Counted from the first letter of the stretch, positions 8,217 through 16,867 are shown. The stretch: DNA of 64,000 nt from Acidimicrobiia bacterium (GCA_024281095.1 JAMXLJ010000117.1:1-64000); one strand, 5' to 3'. Made by a program: numbers and translations. Notes: a model not told the origin generated them from the sequence alone.

Positions 8217-8708
8217 ATGATGCGAAGGTTCACGGCGAGCGCGGCGCTCGTAGTCGTGGCGCTGATCGTGTTCGGCGCCTGCGGGGGCAGCTCCTCGCGC
8301 TCGAAGAAGAGCTCGACGCCCGGTTCGGCGCCCGTAACCTTGACCGGTTCCGTGACCGACAAGGGAACCAAGGACGCGTCGTCAAGCTCGTCCGTCGAGA
8401 TCGAAGCCGACGACTTCTACTTCAACCCGACGTTCATCAAAGCGAAGCCGGGACAGACCGTAACCGTGGAGCTGAAGAACGAAGGCAAACAGCCCCACAC
8501 GTTCACGATCGACGGCATGGTGGACCAGATGCTGAACCCGGCCCAGACGATGAACGTTCAAGTCGCCGTGCCGCAATCCGGGGCGCTGAACTTCTACTGT
8601 CGCTTCCATCGAGGCCGCGGGATGCAGGGCGCGATCTACACCACCGCGGGCTCCTCGGCGACGGGCGCTCCCACCACGACGGGGGCAGGGAGCGGCGCGG
8701 GCTACTAG
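8217..8708 (+). CDS. Cupredoxin-domain lipoprotein
   Basis: The ATG at 8217 follows GAAGGGG. The first residues form a lipoprotein signal ending FGACGG, then a Ser-rich linker. The 163-residue product has a cupredoxin domain with copper ligands in PHTFTIDG and FYCRFHRGRGM. It should be anchored outside the membrane and bind copper for electron transfer or storage. It is divergent from the L,D-transpeptidase gene and one of three cupredoxins in this stretch. The tail is rich in Gly, Thr and Ala. Confidence 0.88.
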   Translation: MMRRFTASAALVVVALIVFGACGGSSSRSKKSSTPGSAPVTLTGSVTDKGTKDASSSSSVEIEADDFYFNPTFIKAKPGQTVTVELKNEGKQPHTFTIDGMVDQMLNPAQTMNVQVAVPQSGALNFYCRFHRGRGMQGAIYTTAGSSATGAPTTTGAGSGAGY

Positions 8709-8889
8709 GACTCGCCCGACGCCGCTTGGCCGCGGCGCGACCCTCGCGTGGGATGTCTCGGCCCGTCTTGCCCGCGAGCCTCGAGACCGGCTGCTGCGAG
8801 GGTCGCTGCCGCAGGAGCCGCGCGCAGCGCAGGCCGTACAGATCGCCGAGATCGCCGAGATCGCCACACGGGGGCGTTGTCGCCCCCGG

Positions 8890-9130
8890 TCGCTGGGCAG
8901 GTTCGTGCGCCATCGTGATGACAAACTGCTGCAAGGCTTCGTCCAAGGGGGCCACTGCCGCGGCTGCGGGGGCGATCGGCGGCGCCACGATCGTGCTGAC
9001 CAAGAGTGCAGTTGTGGACTATCGCACCGCCATCATCGCGGTGGTGGCTCTTGGTCTGCTCTGGCAGTTCAAGCTCAAGGAGCCCTACATCGTGTTGCTC
9101 GCAGCCATAGCCGGCATCGCCCTTCATTGA
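8890..9130 (+). pseudogene. C-terminal remnant of a chromate transporter (ChrA family) with a frameshift
   Basis: The first part reads FVRHRDDKLLQGFVQG in one frame; after a run of five G at 8947-8951 the match continues in another frame as ATAAAAGAIGGATIVL and then a hydrophobic pair ending LLAAIAGIALH. Together this is the last quarter of ChrA: a loop before the helix pair, the G-x-TAAA-x-GAI signature, then LLWQFKLKEPYIVLLAA. Removing one G restores the frame. The rest of the transporter (over 300 residues) is absent upstream. It cannot transport as it stands; the G-run shift could also be a sequencing error, but the truncation could not. Confidence 0.65.
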
Positions 9131-9132
9131 GC

Positions 9133-9495
9133 GTGTCGATCGCCACGACACAGTTCTCGACCGCTCACATCGCGGGAACTGCCGCCGTTGTCGGAGTGCT
9201 TGCGGTACCCGCCGCCTTCTGCTGGCTGCGATCGGAACGGCCCGTGAGCGTCGCGCTTGTGTGTCTTGCCGCGGCACTGGCCACGTTCGGGGAGCGCCTG
9301 TGCGCCAACATGACGCAACTGAACGACGACGGCGTCCCGGGCATCAGCGCGAACGATCTCCTGGCGCCGGCGCTGACGTACGTCGTTCTCAGCATCTACG
9401 CCGATATCTTCGGCGTGTCGGATCCCGTGCGGTTCGGCCGTTTTCGGGCCGCCGTCACGGGCATTGCTTTCGTCGTGAACGTGGTGACCATCTGA
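9133..9495 (+). CDS. Small integral membrane protein of unknown function
   Basis: The 120-residue product has about four hydrophobic helices separated by short loops, for example HIAGTAAVVGVLAVPAAFCW, PVSVALVCLAAALATFG and LLAPALTYVVLSIYADIFGV. The loop between helices 2 and 3 has NDDGVPGIS. I do not recognise a family. Its start (GTG 9133; TTG 9127 is possible) lies at the stop of the chromate transporter remnant, so it may once have been translated with it. It should sit in the cytoplasmic membrane. Confidence 0.55.
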   Translation: MSIATTQFSTAHIAGTAAVVGVLAVPAAFCWLRSERPVSVALVCLAAALATFGERLCANMTQLNDDGVPGISANDLLAPALTYVVLSIYADIFGVSDPVRFGRFRAAVTGIAFVVNVVTI

Positions 9496-9576
9496 GCGCG
9501 CGCCATGGGAGAGCGTTCAGCGCGGAAAATCCACGATGAGTCGTCGGAGCCCGGCCGCCGCCCCGTCGGTAGAAGT

Positions 9577-10203
9577 TCAGGACACCACCGTGATGCTGAG
9601 GTGCATGCCGAGGCGGAAGTGTCCGGGCAGGTTGCACGCGAAGACGTAGTGACCGGGGCCGAGGTTGACGTGCATCGTCCGTTGCGTACCCGGGGCAAGG
9701 TCGGTGCCGGTGTCGAGAACCTTCGTCATCATGGCCGAGTCTTCGTTGACGTTGCGGCCCGCATCGAGGGGGAGTGTGGCGTCGTCGAGGTCCGTACGGA
9801 AGCCGAGCAGCTCGTGGGAGGACGGCCCTGCGTTGTGAATGGTGATCGCGACGTCGCCGGCGCGAGCGGTTTGGCTCGACGCGGTGATGGTGAAGTCTTG
9901 TTCGTCGAACGTGATGGCTCCGACCGCCACGGCGGTCGAGGTCGCAGGTGACGCGGGTTTGCCGGCCGCGCCATGGGCCGCTTCGTTTCGGGTCGCGGCC
10001 TCTGCTACCCGATCGGCTTGCTGCGACGCATGTTCCGCGTGGTCCTGGGCGGTGGACGACACCCAGAACGCGGCGGCGGCGAACGCGGTCGCGAGGATCG
10101 CGAGCGTGATCGAGAAGATCCCGAAAACGTCGCGGCGCGAAGTGTGCGCGGCGCGGGATTCGTTACGCTCCTCGCCTGCGAACACGTCCGGGCCGCCGGT
10201 CAC
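9577..10203 (-). CDS. Membrane-anchored cupredoxin (sulfocyanin-like) protein
   Basis: The protein has a cytoplasmic N-terminal tail, one transmembrane helix (FGIFSITLAILATAFAAAAF), a short coiled region, then a cupredoxin domain. Copper ligands are seen as SSHELLG, and in the loop FACNLPGHFRLGMH, which gives Cys, His and Met. The NLPGH variant resembles sulfocyanin-type and nitrosocyanin-like blue copper proteins. It should face outward and carry electrons. Length is 208 residues. A universal stress protein gene lies upstream in the same direction with a gap of about 95 nt. Confidence 0.85.
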   Translation of the reverse strand: MTGGPDVFAGEERNESRAAHTSRRDVFGIFSITLAILATAFAAAAFWVSSTAQDHAEHASQQADRVAEAATRNEAAHGAAGKPASPATSTAVAVGAITFDEQDFTITASSQTARAGDVAITIHNAGPSSHELLGFRTDLDDATLPLDAGRNVNEDSAMMTKVLDTGTDLAPGTQRTMHVNLGPGHYVFACNLPGHFRLGMHLSITVVS

Positions 10204-10297
10204 GAGTGGAGCCTTTCTCGCATCGGAGTCCTCCAGATGTAGGCCGGCACGACGAACCGGCGCGGCAACGGCGGGGACGGGGCTGGGCTCTTCGCGG

Positions 10298-10717
10298 TCA
10301 GTGCGCGAGCTCCTGGCTTGCGATGACGTGCGTCACTGGGACGGCGAAACGGCGCCGTAACCGGTTGGGTAGGTCGAGTTTCACCCACCGGGACACGCTC
10401 GGCGGCAGCGTCGAGACGATGATCTCGTCATAGTCATGTTCTCGTAGCGCATCGCTCACGGCGAGCAGTGGGCTCTCGTCTCCGACCGTGCCAGTCGCGG
10501 CAAGGCCGGCCTGGCGAAGCCGTTCGAGCGCGTCTTCGAGTCGCGCTCGGGCATGAGCGTGGGCCTGACCCTCACTCCACACGATGCCTTCGCCAGCGAG
10601 GTTCAATGGGACGACGACGTGGAAGCGGCATGGTCCTCGCGCCCGTCGTGCGCATGCCTCGGTGATGAGGTGGGGACCGGTCAACGTGCGATTCGCAACA
10701 ACGAGATACCGGCGCAT
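10298..10717 (-). CDS. Universal stress protein-like protein
   Basis: The 139-residue product starts MRRYLVVANRTLTGPHL and ends with DEIIVSTLPPSVSRWVKLDL and VPVTHVIASQ. This is the Rossmann-like alpha/beta layout of UspA-like proteins found in actinobacteria. The usual ATP-binding G-x2-G-x9-G(S/T) motif is not evident, so it may be a non-ATP-binding member. The ATG at 10717 follows GGAG. A strong palindrome lies 55-105 bases upstream and may be its operator. Confidence 0.75.
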   Translation of the reverse strand: MRRYLVVANRTLTGPHLITEACARRARGPCRFHVVVPLNLAGEGIVWSEGQAHAHARARLEDALERLRQAGLAATGTVGDESPLLAVSDALREHDYDEIIVSTLPPSVSRWVKLDLPNRLRRRFAVPVTHVIASQELAH

Positions 10718-11199
10718 CGACGTCTCCAATCGTTGGGTGCGACGTCCTGACGTCACATCCGTCCCTCGAGAGATGCCGGATGCTCTTCGCAAGGACCGCG
10801 CGGTCCTCCTACGGCATCTCGACCGCGATGGATTGTGAACAGCAGGAAAATGCCCGACCCGCTGGCGGTCCGGTGAACTCTCGTCACACCCAAATCCCTG
10901 ACACGGGCGTGCCCGTATCGCATCGTGCGTCCGCAAACGCGTCATCGGAAAGGTTGCCGTAGGCGTCATCCGGGCCGTCCCTGTGTAACGAAACAGTGGT
11001 GAGAGGCCGGGGCCGTCGCCGGTCCGTGGACGTCGACACCGTGGGCCTGACCGAGTCACCGGCCGTCTCCAACGTCGGGATCTTTGAATGCGGATCGCGG
11101 GCGGTGAGACAGCGCGTCGAGGGCAGGCGGGTCGTGCACGCGTCGGGTCTTGGCTCGACGTGCTGTCACATATGCCCCCGTAGTGAAGGGGATGGACGC
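10718..11199. other. Intergenic region between the Usp-like gene and the metal-transporter operon
   Basis: No frame here has both good composition and a ribosome-binding site. The region holds the nested palindrome at 10770-10820 and must hold the divergent promoters of the leftward Usp-like gene and the rightward gene at 11200. Nothing else could be recognised. Confidence 0.4.
10770..10820. promoter_or_regulatory. Nested palindrome upstream of the Usp-like gene
   Basis: A perfect 16-bp palindrome AGGACCGCGCGGTCCT (10792-10807) is flanked by a 9-bp inverted repeat, GAGATGCCG at 10770-10778 and CGGCATCTC at 10812-10820. The inner palindrome has the A-GGACC...GGTCC-T form of DevR/OsdR-type response-regulator sites known before Usp genes in other actinobacteria. 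Its place 55-105 bases before the Usp-like start fits an operator; a structured RNA is the alternative. No regulator gene of that type is seen here. Confidence 0.4.
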
Positions 11200-11376
11200 A
11201 TGGGGAGACGTGGCGAGTACGGCACGATCGATGTGATCGCCAGGCTCGCCAAGATCAACCAGCAGGTCTACAACCGCCTTGTCGCGCGCTTCTACGCGGA
11301 CCACGACGTGTACGGCTACGACCCGTACGCATGGGCGCTGTACGAAGCTCGGGCGGCGCTGGCCGAGATCGCGTGA
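11200..11376 (+). CDS. Small hypothetical protein upstream of the nickel/cobalt exporter
   Basis: Fifty-eight residues, with GAAGGGGA before the ATG. The sequence is hydrophilic and helical: TIDVIARLAKINQQVYNRLV followed by a Tyr-rich segment DHDVYGYDPYAWALYEARA. No Cys or His cluster is present. I do not recognise it. Its stop overlaps the start of the next gene (TGATG), so the two are translated together, which suggests a link to metal export. Confidence 0.6.
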   Translation: MGRRGEYGTIDVIARLAKINQQVYNRLVARFYADHDVYGYDPYAWALYEARAALAEIA

Positions 11377-12905
11377 TGGGCATGCGTCGCGTCCTCGCGG
11401 TGGCCGGTCTCGCCGTCACGGCGGTGATCGTGACGCCCGCGATCGCGTCTGCGCACCCGCTCGGCAACTTCACGATCAACCGCTACGACGGCTTGCGGGT
11501 CGGCCCCGATCGTATCGACGACGATTACGTCGTCGACATGGCCGAGATCCCGACCTTCCAAACCAAGCCGAGTATCGACCGCAATCACGACGGTCAGGTC
11601 AGTACAGCGGAAGCCGGCGCCTATGTCCGTACGACATGTGCATCGCTGGCGCGTGGCGTTCACGTCGCCATCGACGGCCACACGGTCAGACTGAGCAGCG
11701 TCGACGGCGCCCTGAGCTTCCCGCCGGGCCAAGCGGGCCTCGACACGCTGCGTCTGCAATGCCGGCTCGCCGCGACATTTCCGGCCGCGCTGACGTCTCG
11801 GCAGCATCGCCTCGACATCGTCGACACCAACCTCACGGACCGGATCGGCTGGCGCGAGATGACGGCCGTCGGCGATCGAGCCACCCTCGTCGGCAGCACG
11901 CTGCCCACCCGGTCCATCAGCAACCGGCTGACCGCCTACCCGAAGGACCGGCTCCGCTCCGCGCCAGACGACCGCCGCGCCGAACTTCGCGTCAGCCCCG
12001 GGGGTGCCGCGCTGCCTCAGGTGAGCGTGCCGCTCAAGAGCCCGACCGCGTCGGTCGTTCGCGGGTTTGACCACTGGACGCGATCCTTCACCGCCTCAGT
12101 GGCGGCGCGACGGTTGACGCTTGGGCTCGCGCTCGTCGCGCTCGCTGCCGGCATGGGGCTCGGAGCGCTGCACGCCTTCGCGCCGGGCCACGGCAAGACC
12201 GTCATGGCCGCCTACCTCGTCGGTGAACGCGGCACCGTACGCGACGGACTGCTCATCGGAATCACGGTCGCCGTGACGCACACCGCCGGTGTGCTCGCCC
12301 TCGGCCTCGTGCTCACCGCGTCGCAGACGTTCGCGCCCGAGAGCCTGTACCCATGGCTCGCCCTCACCAGCGGCATCACGTTCGTCGTACTGGGCATCAC
12401 CCTCCTCGTCGGCGCGCTCCGGCGACGCCGTACGCTGCGCCCAGTCCTGCACGCGCACCACCATCATCACGGCATCGGGCACAGTCACGCGCACTCCGAC
12501 CACGGCGACGCCGCGCAACACCAACACCACGAACACCAGCACACTCACGACGCCGACTCAGGTCACGATCGACTCGACGACGCGGCGCTGTCACGGCGAC
12601 GGCTCCTGACCCTCGGCTTCGCCGGCGGATTGGTCCCCACTCCGAGCGCCATCGTCGTGCTGCTCGGAGCAACCGCAATCGGGCGCGCCTGGTTCGGTGT
12701 CGCCCTCGTCGTCGCCTACGGCGTCGGCATGGCCCTGACCCTGGTTGCCGCCGGCCTCCTGCTCGCCCGTGCCCGACACCGCTTCGAGATTCGCGGCACC
12801 GGCGGACGGCTCGTACGCTACGCCGCCGTCATCCCGATCGCCACGGCGGCCATCGTCACCGGTTCAGGACTCTGGCTCGTCGCACGCGCCGCGATCTCGG
12901 TATAG
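11376..12905 (+). CDS. NicO/RcnA-family nickel/cobalt exporter with EF-hand-like N-terminal domain
   Basis: A signal peptide (VLAVAGLAVTAVIVTPAIASA) is followed by HPLGNFTINRYDGL, typical of this family, and an external domain of about 200 residues. That domain holds a full EF-hand-like loop, DRNHDGQVSTAE. The membrane part has about six helices, with HAFAPGHGKT near the first and a second motif GGLVPTPSA. A cytoplasmic loop between them is very rich in His (HAHHHHHGIGHSHAHSDHGD and beyond), suitable for binding Ni or Co. It should export nickel or cobalt. The start ATG 11376 overlaps the upstream small gene; ATG 11382 is possible. Confidence 0.88.
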   Translation: MGMRRVLAVAGLAVTAVIVTPAIASAHPLGNFTINRYDGLRVGPDRIDDDYVVDMAEIPTFQTKPSIDRNHDGQVSTAEAGAYVRTTCASLARGVHVAIDGHTVRLSSVDGALSFPPGQAGLDTLRLQCRLAATFPAALTSRQHRLDIVDTNLTDRIGWREMTAVGDRATLVGSTLPTRSISNRLTAYPKDRLRSAPDDRRAELRVSPGGAALPQVSVPLKSPTASVVRGFDHWTRSFTASVAARRLTLGLALVALAAGMGLGALHAFAPGHGKTVMAAYLVGERGTVRDGLLIGITVAVTHTAGVLALGLVLTASQTFAPESLYPWLALTSGITFVVLGITLLVGALRRRRTLRPVLHAHHHHHGIGHSHAHSDHGDAAQHQHHEHQHTHDADSGHDRLDDAALSRRRLLTLGFAGGLVPTPSAIVVLLGATAIGRAWFGVALVVAYGVGMALTLVAAGLLLARARHRFEIRGTGGRLVRYAAVIPIATAAIVTGSGLWLVARAAISV

Positions 12906-13013
12906 GAACATGACGCTACAGATCGGTTCCGAAGCATCCGAGGGGCGACCGCCCGCTCTCGGCGCCCGCGCCGTGAGCGAACATGACGTCTCGGCACGGA
13001 GGGGCAGCACAGG

Positions 13014-13928
13014 ATGATGCATTTCGCCGCAACCGTCGGCGGCGGTCGTGCGTTCCACGCCGGTCTCCTCGTCACCGCGTTGGCGTTCGGCTTCCGCCAC
13101 GGTATCGACTGGGACCACATCGCCGCGCTCACCGACATCACGAGCTCCCAAGACGAGCCGCGCCGATCGATTTGGTTCGCCACGCTGTATGCACTGGGCC
13201 ACGCACTGGTCGTGTTCATCCTCGGTGTCGGCGCCATCGTCCTCGCGGAGCGCCTGCCGCCGGCAGTTGACACCGTCATGGAACGGATCGTCGGCGCCAC
13301 CCTCGTCATTCTCGCCATCTACGTCTTCGCGGCCCTCGCGCGACACGGTCGCGATTTCCGCATGCGCAGCCGGTGGATGCTGCTCTTCCGCGGCGCGCGC
13401 AGAACCGTGCGCTGGATGCGTGCCCGCGTCAGCCCGCCCGCGGTCATCGAGATCGTGCATACCCACGCCCATCCGATTGACGACCGACACGACACTCCAC
13501 ATGAGTCGGTCACCGCGCACGGCCCGCATGCAGCAACCGTGACGACCATGACGCACCGGCACCCGCACCGGCACGTGCTGCCGGTGCCCGACGATCCGTT
13601 CGCCAACTACGCCCCGAAAACCGCCTTCGGTATCGGCATGATCCACGGCATCGGAGCGGAAACACCGACCCAGGTACTTATCTTCGCCGCCGCGGCCGGC
13701 GCCGGCGGCAAGGGCACCGGTCTGCTGCTGCTCGTTTGCTTTCTCGTCGGTCTCCTGTCCTCGAATTCACTCGTCGCTCTCGCCGGGACGTTCGGCTTCC
13801 TTGGCGCGACGCGAAACTTCCCGCTCTACGTCGCGATCTCTCTCGTCACTGCGGTGTTCAGTCTCGTGATCGGCGCGATCTTCCTTCTCGGAAACGCCAC
13901 CGTCCTGCCGGCGATCTTCGGCGGTTGA
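13014..13928 (+). CDS. Nickel/cobalt-type membrane transporter (NiCoT/UreH-like)
   Basis: The 304-residue membrane protein has the segment FRHGIDWDHIAALTD near residue 25, a variant of the NiCoT signature RHA-x-DADHI. About seven helices are visible. A central loop is rich in histidine (HTHAHPIDDRHD, HRHPHRHVLP), and GIGMIHGIGAETPTQ later forms a second His-containing motif. It probably moves nickel or cobalt across the cytoplasmic membrane, inward if it behaves like NiCoT. It follows the NicO exporter by about 110 nt in the same direction, with GGAGGGG before its ATG. The substituted signature leaves the substrate open. Confidence 0.8.
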   Translation: MMHFAATVGGGRAFHAGLLVTALAFGFRHGIDWDHIAALTDITSSQDEPRRSIWFATLYALGHALVVFILGVGAIVLAERLPPAVDTVMERIVGATLVILAIYVFAALARHGRDFRMRSRWMLLFRGARRTVRWMRARVSPPAVIEIVHTHAHPIDDRHDTPHESVTAHGPHAATVTTMTHRHPHRHVLPVPDDPFANYAPKTAFGIGMIHGIGAETPTQVLIFAAAAGAGGKGTGLLLLVCFLVGLLSSNSLVALAGTFGFLGATRNFPLYVAISLVTAVFSLVIGAIFLLGNATVLPAIFGG

Positions 13929-14041
13929 AACGGGGGACACCGCCGCCCGCGGCATCGTGTCAGCGCTGCGCCCCTTCGTAGCTCGGCACCACGACTTCGC
14001 ATCGGGATGTGTGACAGCCTGGTCCCGCGAGAGGGGGACGT

Positions 14042-14920
14042 ATGTCACGAGTTGGGGGCGGTCGACTGCAGTGGGTCGAGGCTGACGCGCCGGCAGAGCA
14101 AGTCGCAGGCGCACTCTTGCAAGACGGGGCCGTCATCATCCACGAGTTGGTGCCTTCTGCCGTCGTGAGCGCGATCAATGCGGAGGTGCAGCCATTCGTC
14201 GACTCGGCCGACCCCGATATGCGCCATCTGAACCCCGGCGTGCAGCTCTTCCATGCTCAGACCCGTCACGTGTCCGGTCTGGCGGGCAAGTCGCGAACCT
14301 TCGCGACCGAGGTCATGATCCATCCGCTTCTCATGGCCCTGTGTGACAGGATCCTCGGCCCGTCGTGTGCCCGGTACCAGCTCAATCTGGCTCACCTCCT
14401 CGAGCGTCTACCCGGCGCGGGCGACCAGTTCTGGCATCAGGACGAGATCGTGTGGAACCTGGTGCCCGAACCCAAGCCCGAGCTTCAGGTGGCGTCGGTG
14501 ATCGCGCTGGTCGATTTCACCGCCGAGAACGGTGCGACCCGGGTGTTTCCCGGAAGCCACCGCTGGTCGGCCGGGCGATATCCGACGGACGACGAGGCGG
14601 TCGTCGCGGAGATGCCGGCGGGCTCGGCGGTCGTGTATCTCGGATCGACCTTCCACGGCGGTGGCGCTCACTGCGGCGGCGAGCCGCGGCGCGGGGTCCA
14701 TCTCTCGTACACGCTCGGCTGGTTACGCACCGAAGAGAACAACTACCTCGCCGTACCGCCGGAAGTTGCCTGCCGACTCCCGCGACAGTGCCAGGAAGTG
14801 TTGGGCTACGCGGTGCACGACGCGATCGCGCGGGGTGGGGGTTATCTCGGGATGCTCGACCTGCGCGATCCGATCGAGATGCTCGCCGAGCTCGCCTGTG
14901 GTGTGGCGTTGCCAACATGA
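14042..14920 (+). CDS. Phytanoyl-CoA dioxygenase (PhyH) family Fe(II)/2-oxoglutarate oxygenase
   Basis: The 292-residue protein has the PhyH fold: an N-terminal QDGAVIIHELV segment, iron ligands His and Asp in QFWHQDEIVW, a strand GATRVFPGSHRW, and a distal His in GSTFHGGGAH followed by the Arg of RRGVHLSY that binds 2-oxoglutarate. It should hydroxylate a small molecule with Fe(II), O2 and 2-oxoglutarate. GAGGGGG precedes the ATG. Its stop overlaps the GH15 start by ATGA, so both are made together. The substrate is unknown. Confidence 0.85.
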   Translation: MSRVGGGRLQWVEADAPAEQVAGALLQDGAVIIHELVPSAVVSAINAEVQPFVDSADPDMRHLNPGVQLFHAQTRHVSGLAGKSRTFATEVMIHPLLMALCDRILGPSCARYQLNLAHLLERLPGAGDQFWHQDEIVWNLVPEPKPELQVASVIALVDFTAENGATRVFPGSHRWSAGRYPTDDEAVVAEMPAGSAVVYLGSTFHGGGAHCGGEPRRGVHLSYTLGWLRTEENNYLAVPPEVACRLPRQCQEVLGYAVHDAIARGGGYLGMLDLRDPIEMLAELACGVALPT

Positions 14921-16734
14921 GCAACGTCGCGATCGCGGACCACGCACTGCTTTCCGACCGTCATTCGGCGGCACTCGTGACCCGCGATGGATCGGTCGAC
15001 TGGCTCTGCCTGCCGCGTTTTGACAGCAGCTCGGTGTTCGGCCGGTTGCTCGGTGACGAGGCAGGGCATTGGTCGATCAAGGCTGTGGGCGCCAAGAGCC
15101 TTTCTCGTCGCTACGTCGACCGCACGATGGTGTTGGAGACGACCTTTCGGACAGCGACCGGCACCCTGACGCTCGTCGACGCGTTGGCGATGGGACCGGG
15201 AAATCGCGGCCACGAGCTCGGCGTCGACGTGCCGCATCTGCTCGTGCGCTGTGTCACCTGCACACACGGTGACGTGGAAGTCGCGATGGAGTACGTGCCG
15301 CGAACTGAGTACGGGCTCATCCATCCACGCCTCGAGGAGATCGATGGTGGTGTGTCGGCACGCGGTGGCGCCGACGTGCTCGTGTTGTCGTCGCCGCGTC
15401 ATCTGACCATCGCCGGCTCATCCGCAACCGCGCAGTTCTCGCTTCGAGATGGGGAGACATTGGCGTTCGCGCTGCATCACTGCCTGCGCGCCGATCGAGC
15501 GACCGCGCGTGTCTGGAGCCAGGCCGAGATCGACGAGCGGCTGCAAGACACGATCACTGCGTGGGAGTCCTGGTCACAGCTACACCAGGCGTACGAGGGG
15601 CCGTGGCGCCATCATGTGCACCAGAGCGGACGGGTGTTGCAGGCGTTGTCGTTCCAACCGACCGGCGCGATCTGTGCCGCGGCGACGACCTCGCTACCCG
15701 AGACCGAGGGCGGCGTCCGCAATTGGGACTACCGGTACTCGTGGGTTCGGGACGCGTGCTTCACCATCGAGGCGCTGTGGGTCGCGGCATGCCCGGACGA
15801 GGCGAACGAGTTCTTCGACTATCTGACCACGTCGGCCGCGACGTCGGTCGGCCGGGGAAACGATCTTCAGATCATGTTCGGCATCGGCGGTGAGCGGGAT
15901 CTGGCCGAACGCGAGCTTCCGCATCTGCCGGGTTGGCGCAACAGCGCGCCGGTGCGGGTCGGCAACGGGGCGTGGAGCCAACGGCAAATCGACGTGTACG
16001 GCGAGCTGCTCAACTCGGTCTACAGGCTGTCGGACCAGTTGACCGCTCTTGCGCCGGCGACGAAGCGGTTTCTCGTCGAGCTGGCCGACGCCGCCGCGGT
16101 CCGCTGGAAAGACAAGGATCAGGGCATCTGGGAAATCCGCGGTGAGCCGCGCGATTTCGTGTATTCGAAGCTGATGTGCTGGGTCGCGCTCGAACGCGCG
16201 ATCGCGCTCGCCGATCTTCTCGACGCGCACGACAAGGTCGGCGCGTGGAAGCAGACGCAGGACGAGATCCGCGAAGCGATCGTCACGTTCGGCTGGAGCG
16301 AAGAGGCGAACGCGTTCACCCAGTCGTTCGGTTCGACCGATCTCGACGCCTCCAACCTCATGATGGCTACGGTCGGTTTCCTGCCTCCCGACGACCCACG
16401 GGTGCTCGCGACCATTGACGCCACGGCTGACCGCCTCACCGACGATCGTGGCCTCGTCTACAGGTACAGGGCCCACGACGGGCTCGAGGGCGAGGAAGGC
16501 ACGTTCCTCTTGTGCACGTTCTGGCTCGCGCAGGCACTGGCCGTCTCGGGTCAAGTGGAACGCGCACGCGAGGTGTTCGAACGCGCCGCGGGTTTCGCGA
16601 ATGACCTCGGCTTGCTCGCCGAGGAGATCGATCCGGCGACGGGCGAGCTCCTCGGGAACTTTCCCCAGGCCTTCAGCCATATCGGCCTCGTCAACGCGGC
16701 GTGGGCCATCTCGCAGGCCGAGCAGTCCGGATAG
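14917..16734 (+). CDS. Glycoside hydrolase family 15 protein (glucoamylase/trehalase type)
   Basis: The 605-residue product has the two-part GH15 layout: an N-terminal beta-sandwich beginning IADHALLSDRHSAALV with DGSVDWLCLPRFDS, then an (alpha/alpha)6 barrel with GGVRNWDYRYSWVRDA, a signature of this group. The C terminus has EEGTFLLCTFW and then LGLLAEEIDPATGELLGN, which carries the second catalytic Glu region. Similar actinobacterial proteins act as trehalases or glucan hydrolases; no signal peptide is present, so a cytoplasmic role such as trehalose breakdown is likely. It is translated with PhyH through an ATGA overlap. Confidence 0.9.
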   Translation: MSNVAIADHALLSDRHSAALVTRDGSVDWLCLPRFDSSSVFGRLLGDEAGHWSIKAVGAKSLSRRYVDRTMVLETTFRTATGTLTLVDALAMGPGNRGHELGVDVPHLLVRCVTCTHGDVEVAMEYVPRTEYGLIHPRLEEIDGGVSARGGADVLVLSSPRHLTIAGSSATAQFSLRDGETLAFALHHCLRADRATARVWSQAEIDERLQDTITAWESWSQLHQAYEGPWRHHVHQSGRVLQALSFQPTGAICAAATTSLPETEGGVRNWDYRYSWVRDACFTIEALWVAACPDEANEFFDYLTTSAATSVGRGNDLQIMFGIGGERDLAERELPHLPGWRNSAPVRVGNGAWSQRQIDVYGELLNSVYRLSDQLTALAPATKRFLVELADAAAVRWKDKDQGIWEIRGEPRDFVYSKLMCWVALERAIALADLLDAHDKVGAWKQTQDEIREAIVTFGWSEEANAFTQSFGSTDLDASNLMMATVGFLPPDDPRVLATIDATADRLTDDRGLVYRYRAHDGLEGEEGTFLLCTFWLAQALAVSGQVERAREVFERAAGFANDLGLLAEEIDPATGELLGNFPQAFSHIGLVNAAWAISQAEQSG

Positions 16735-16867
16735 ACCGGCCGTCACCCGGCGAGCTCGGCGACGCATACCCCGGGTCGGCAGGTTGGTGGAGCGCCTGGT
16801 CAGGCGACGCTCACCGGACCACGAGAGCGGAGCAACTCGCGATCAGCGCGTCATGCGCCCGCGACCG

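Noticed and set aside
8840-8866. Short 9-bp tandem repeat (ATCGCCGAG-like, about three copies)
   Set aside because: Too short and few to suggest a functional array; fits simple slippage in non-coding DNA before the chrA relic.
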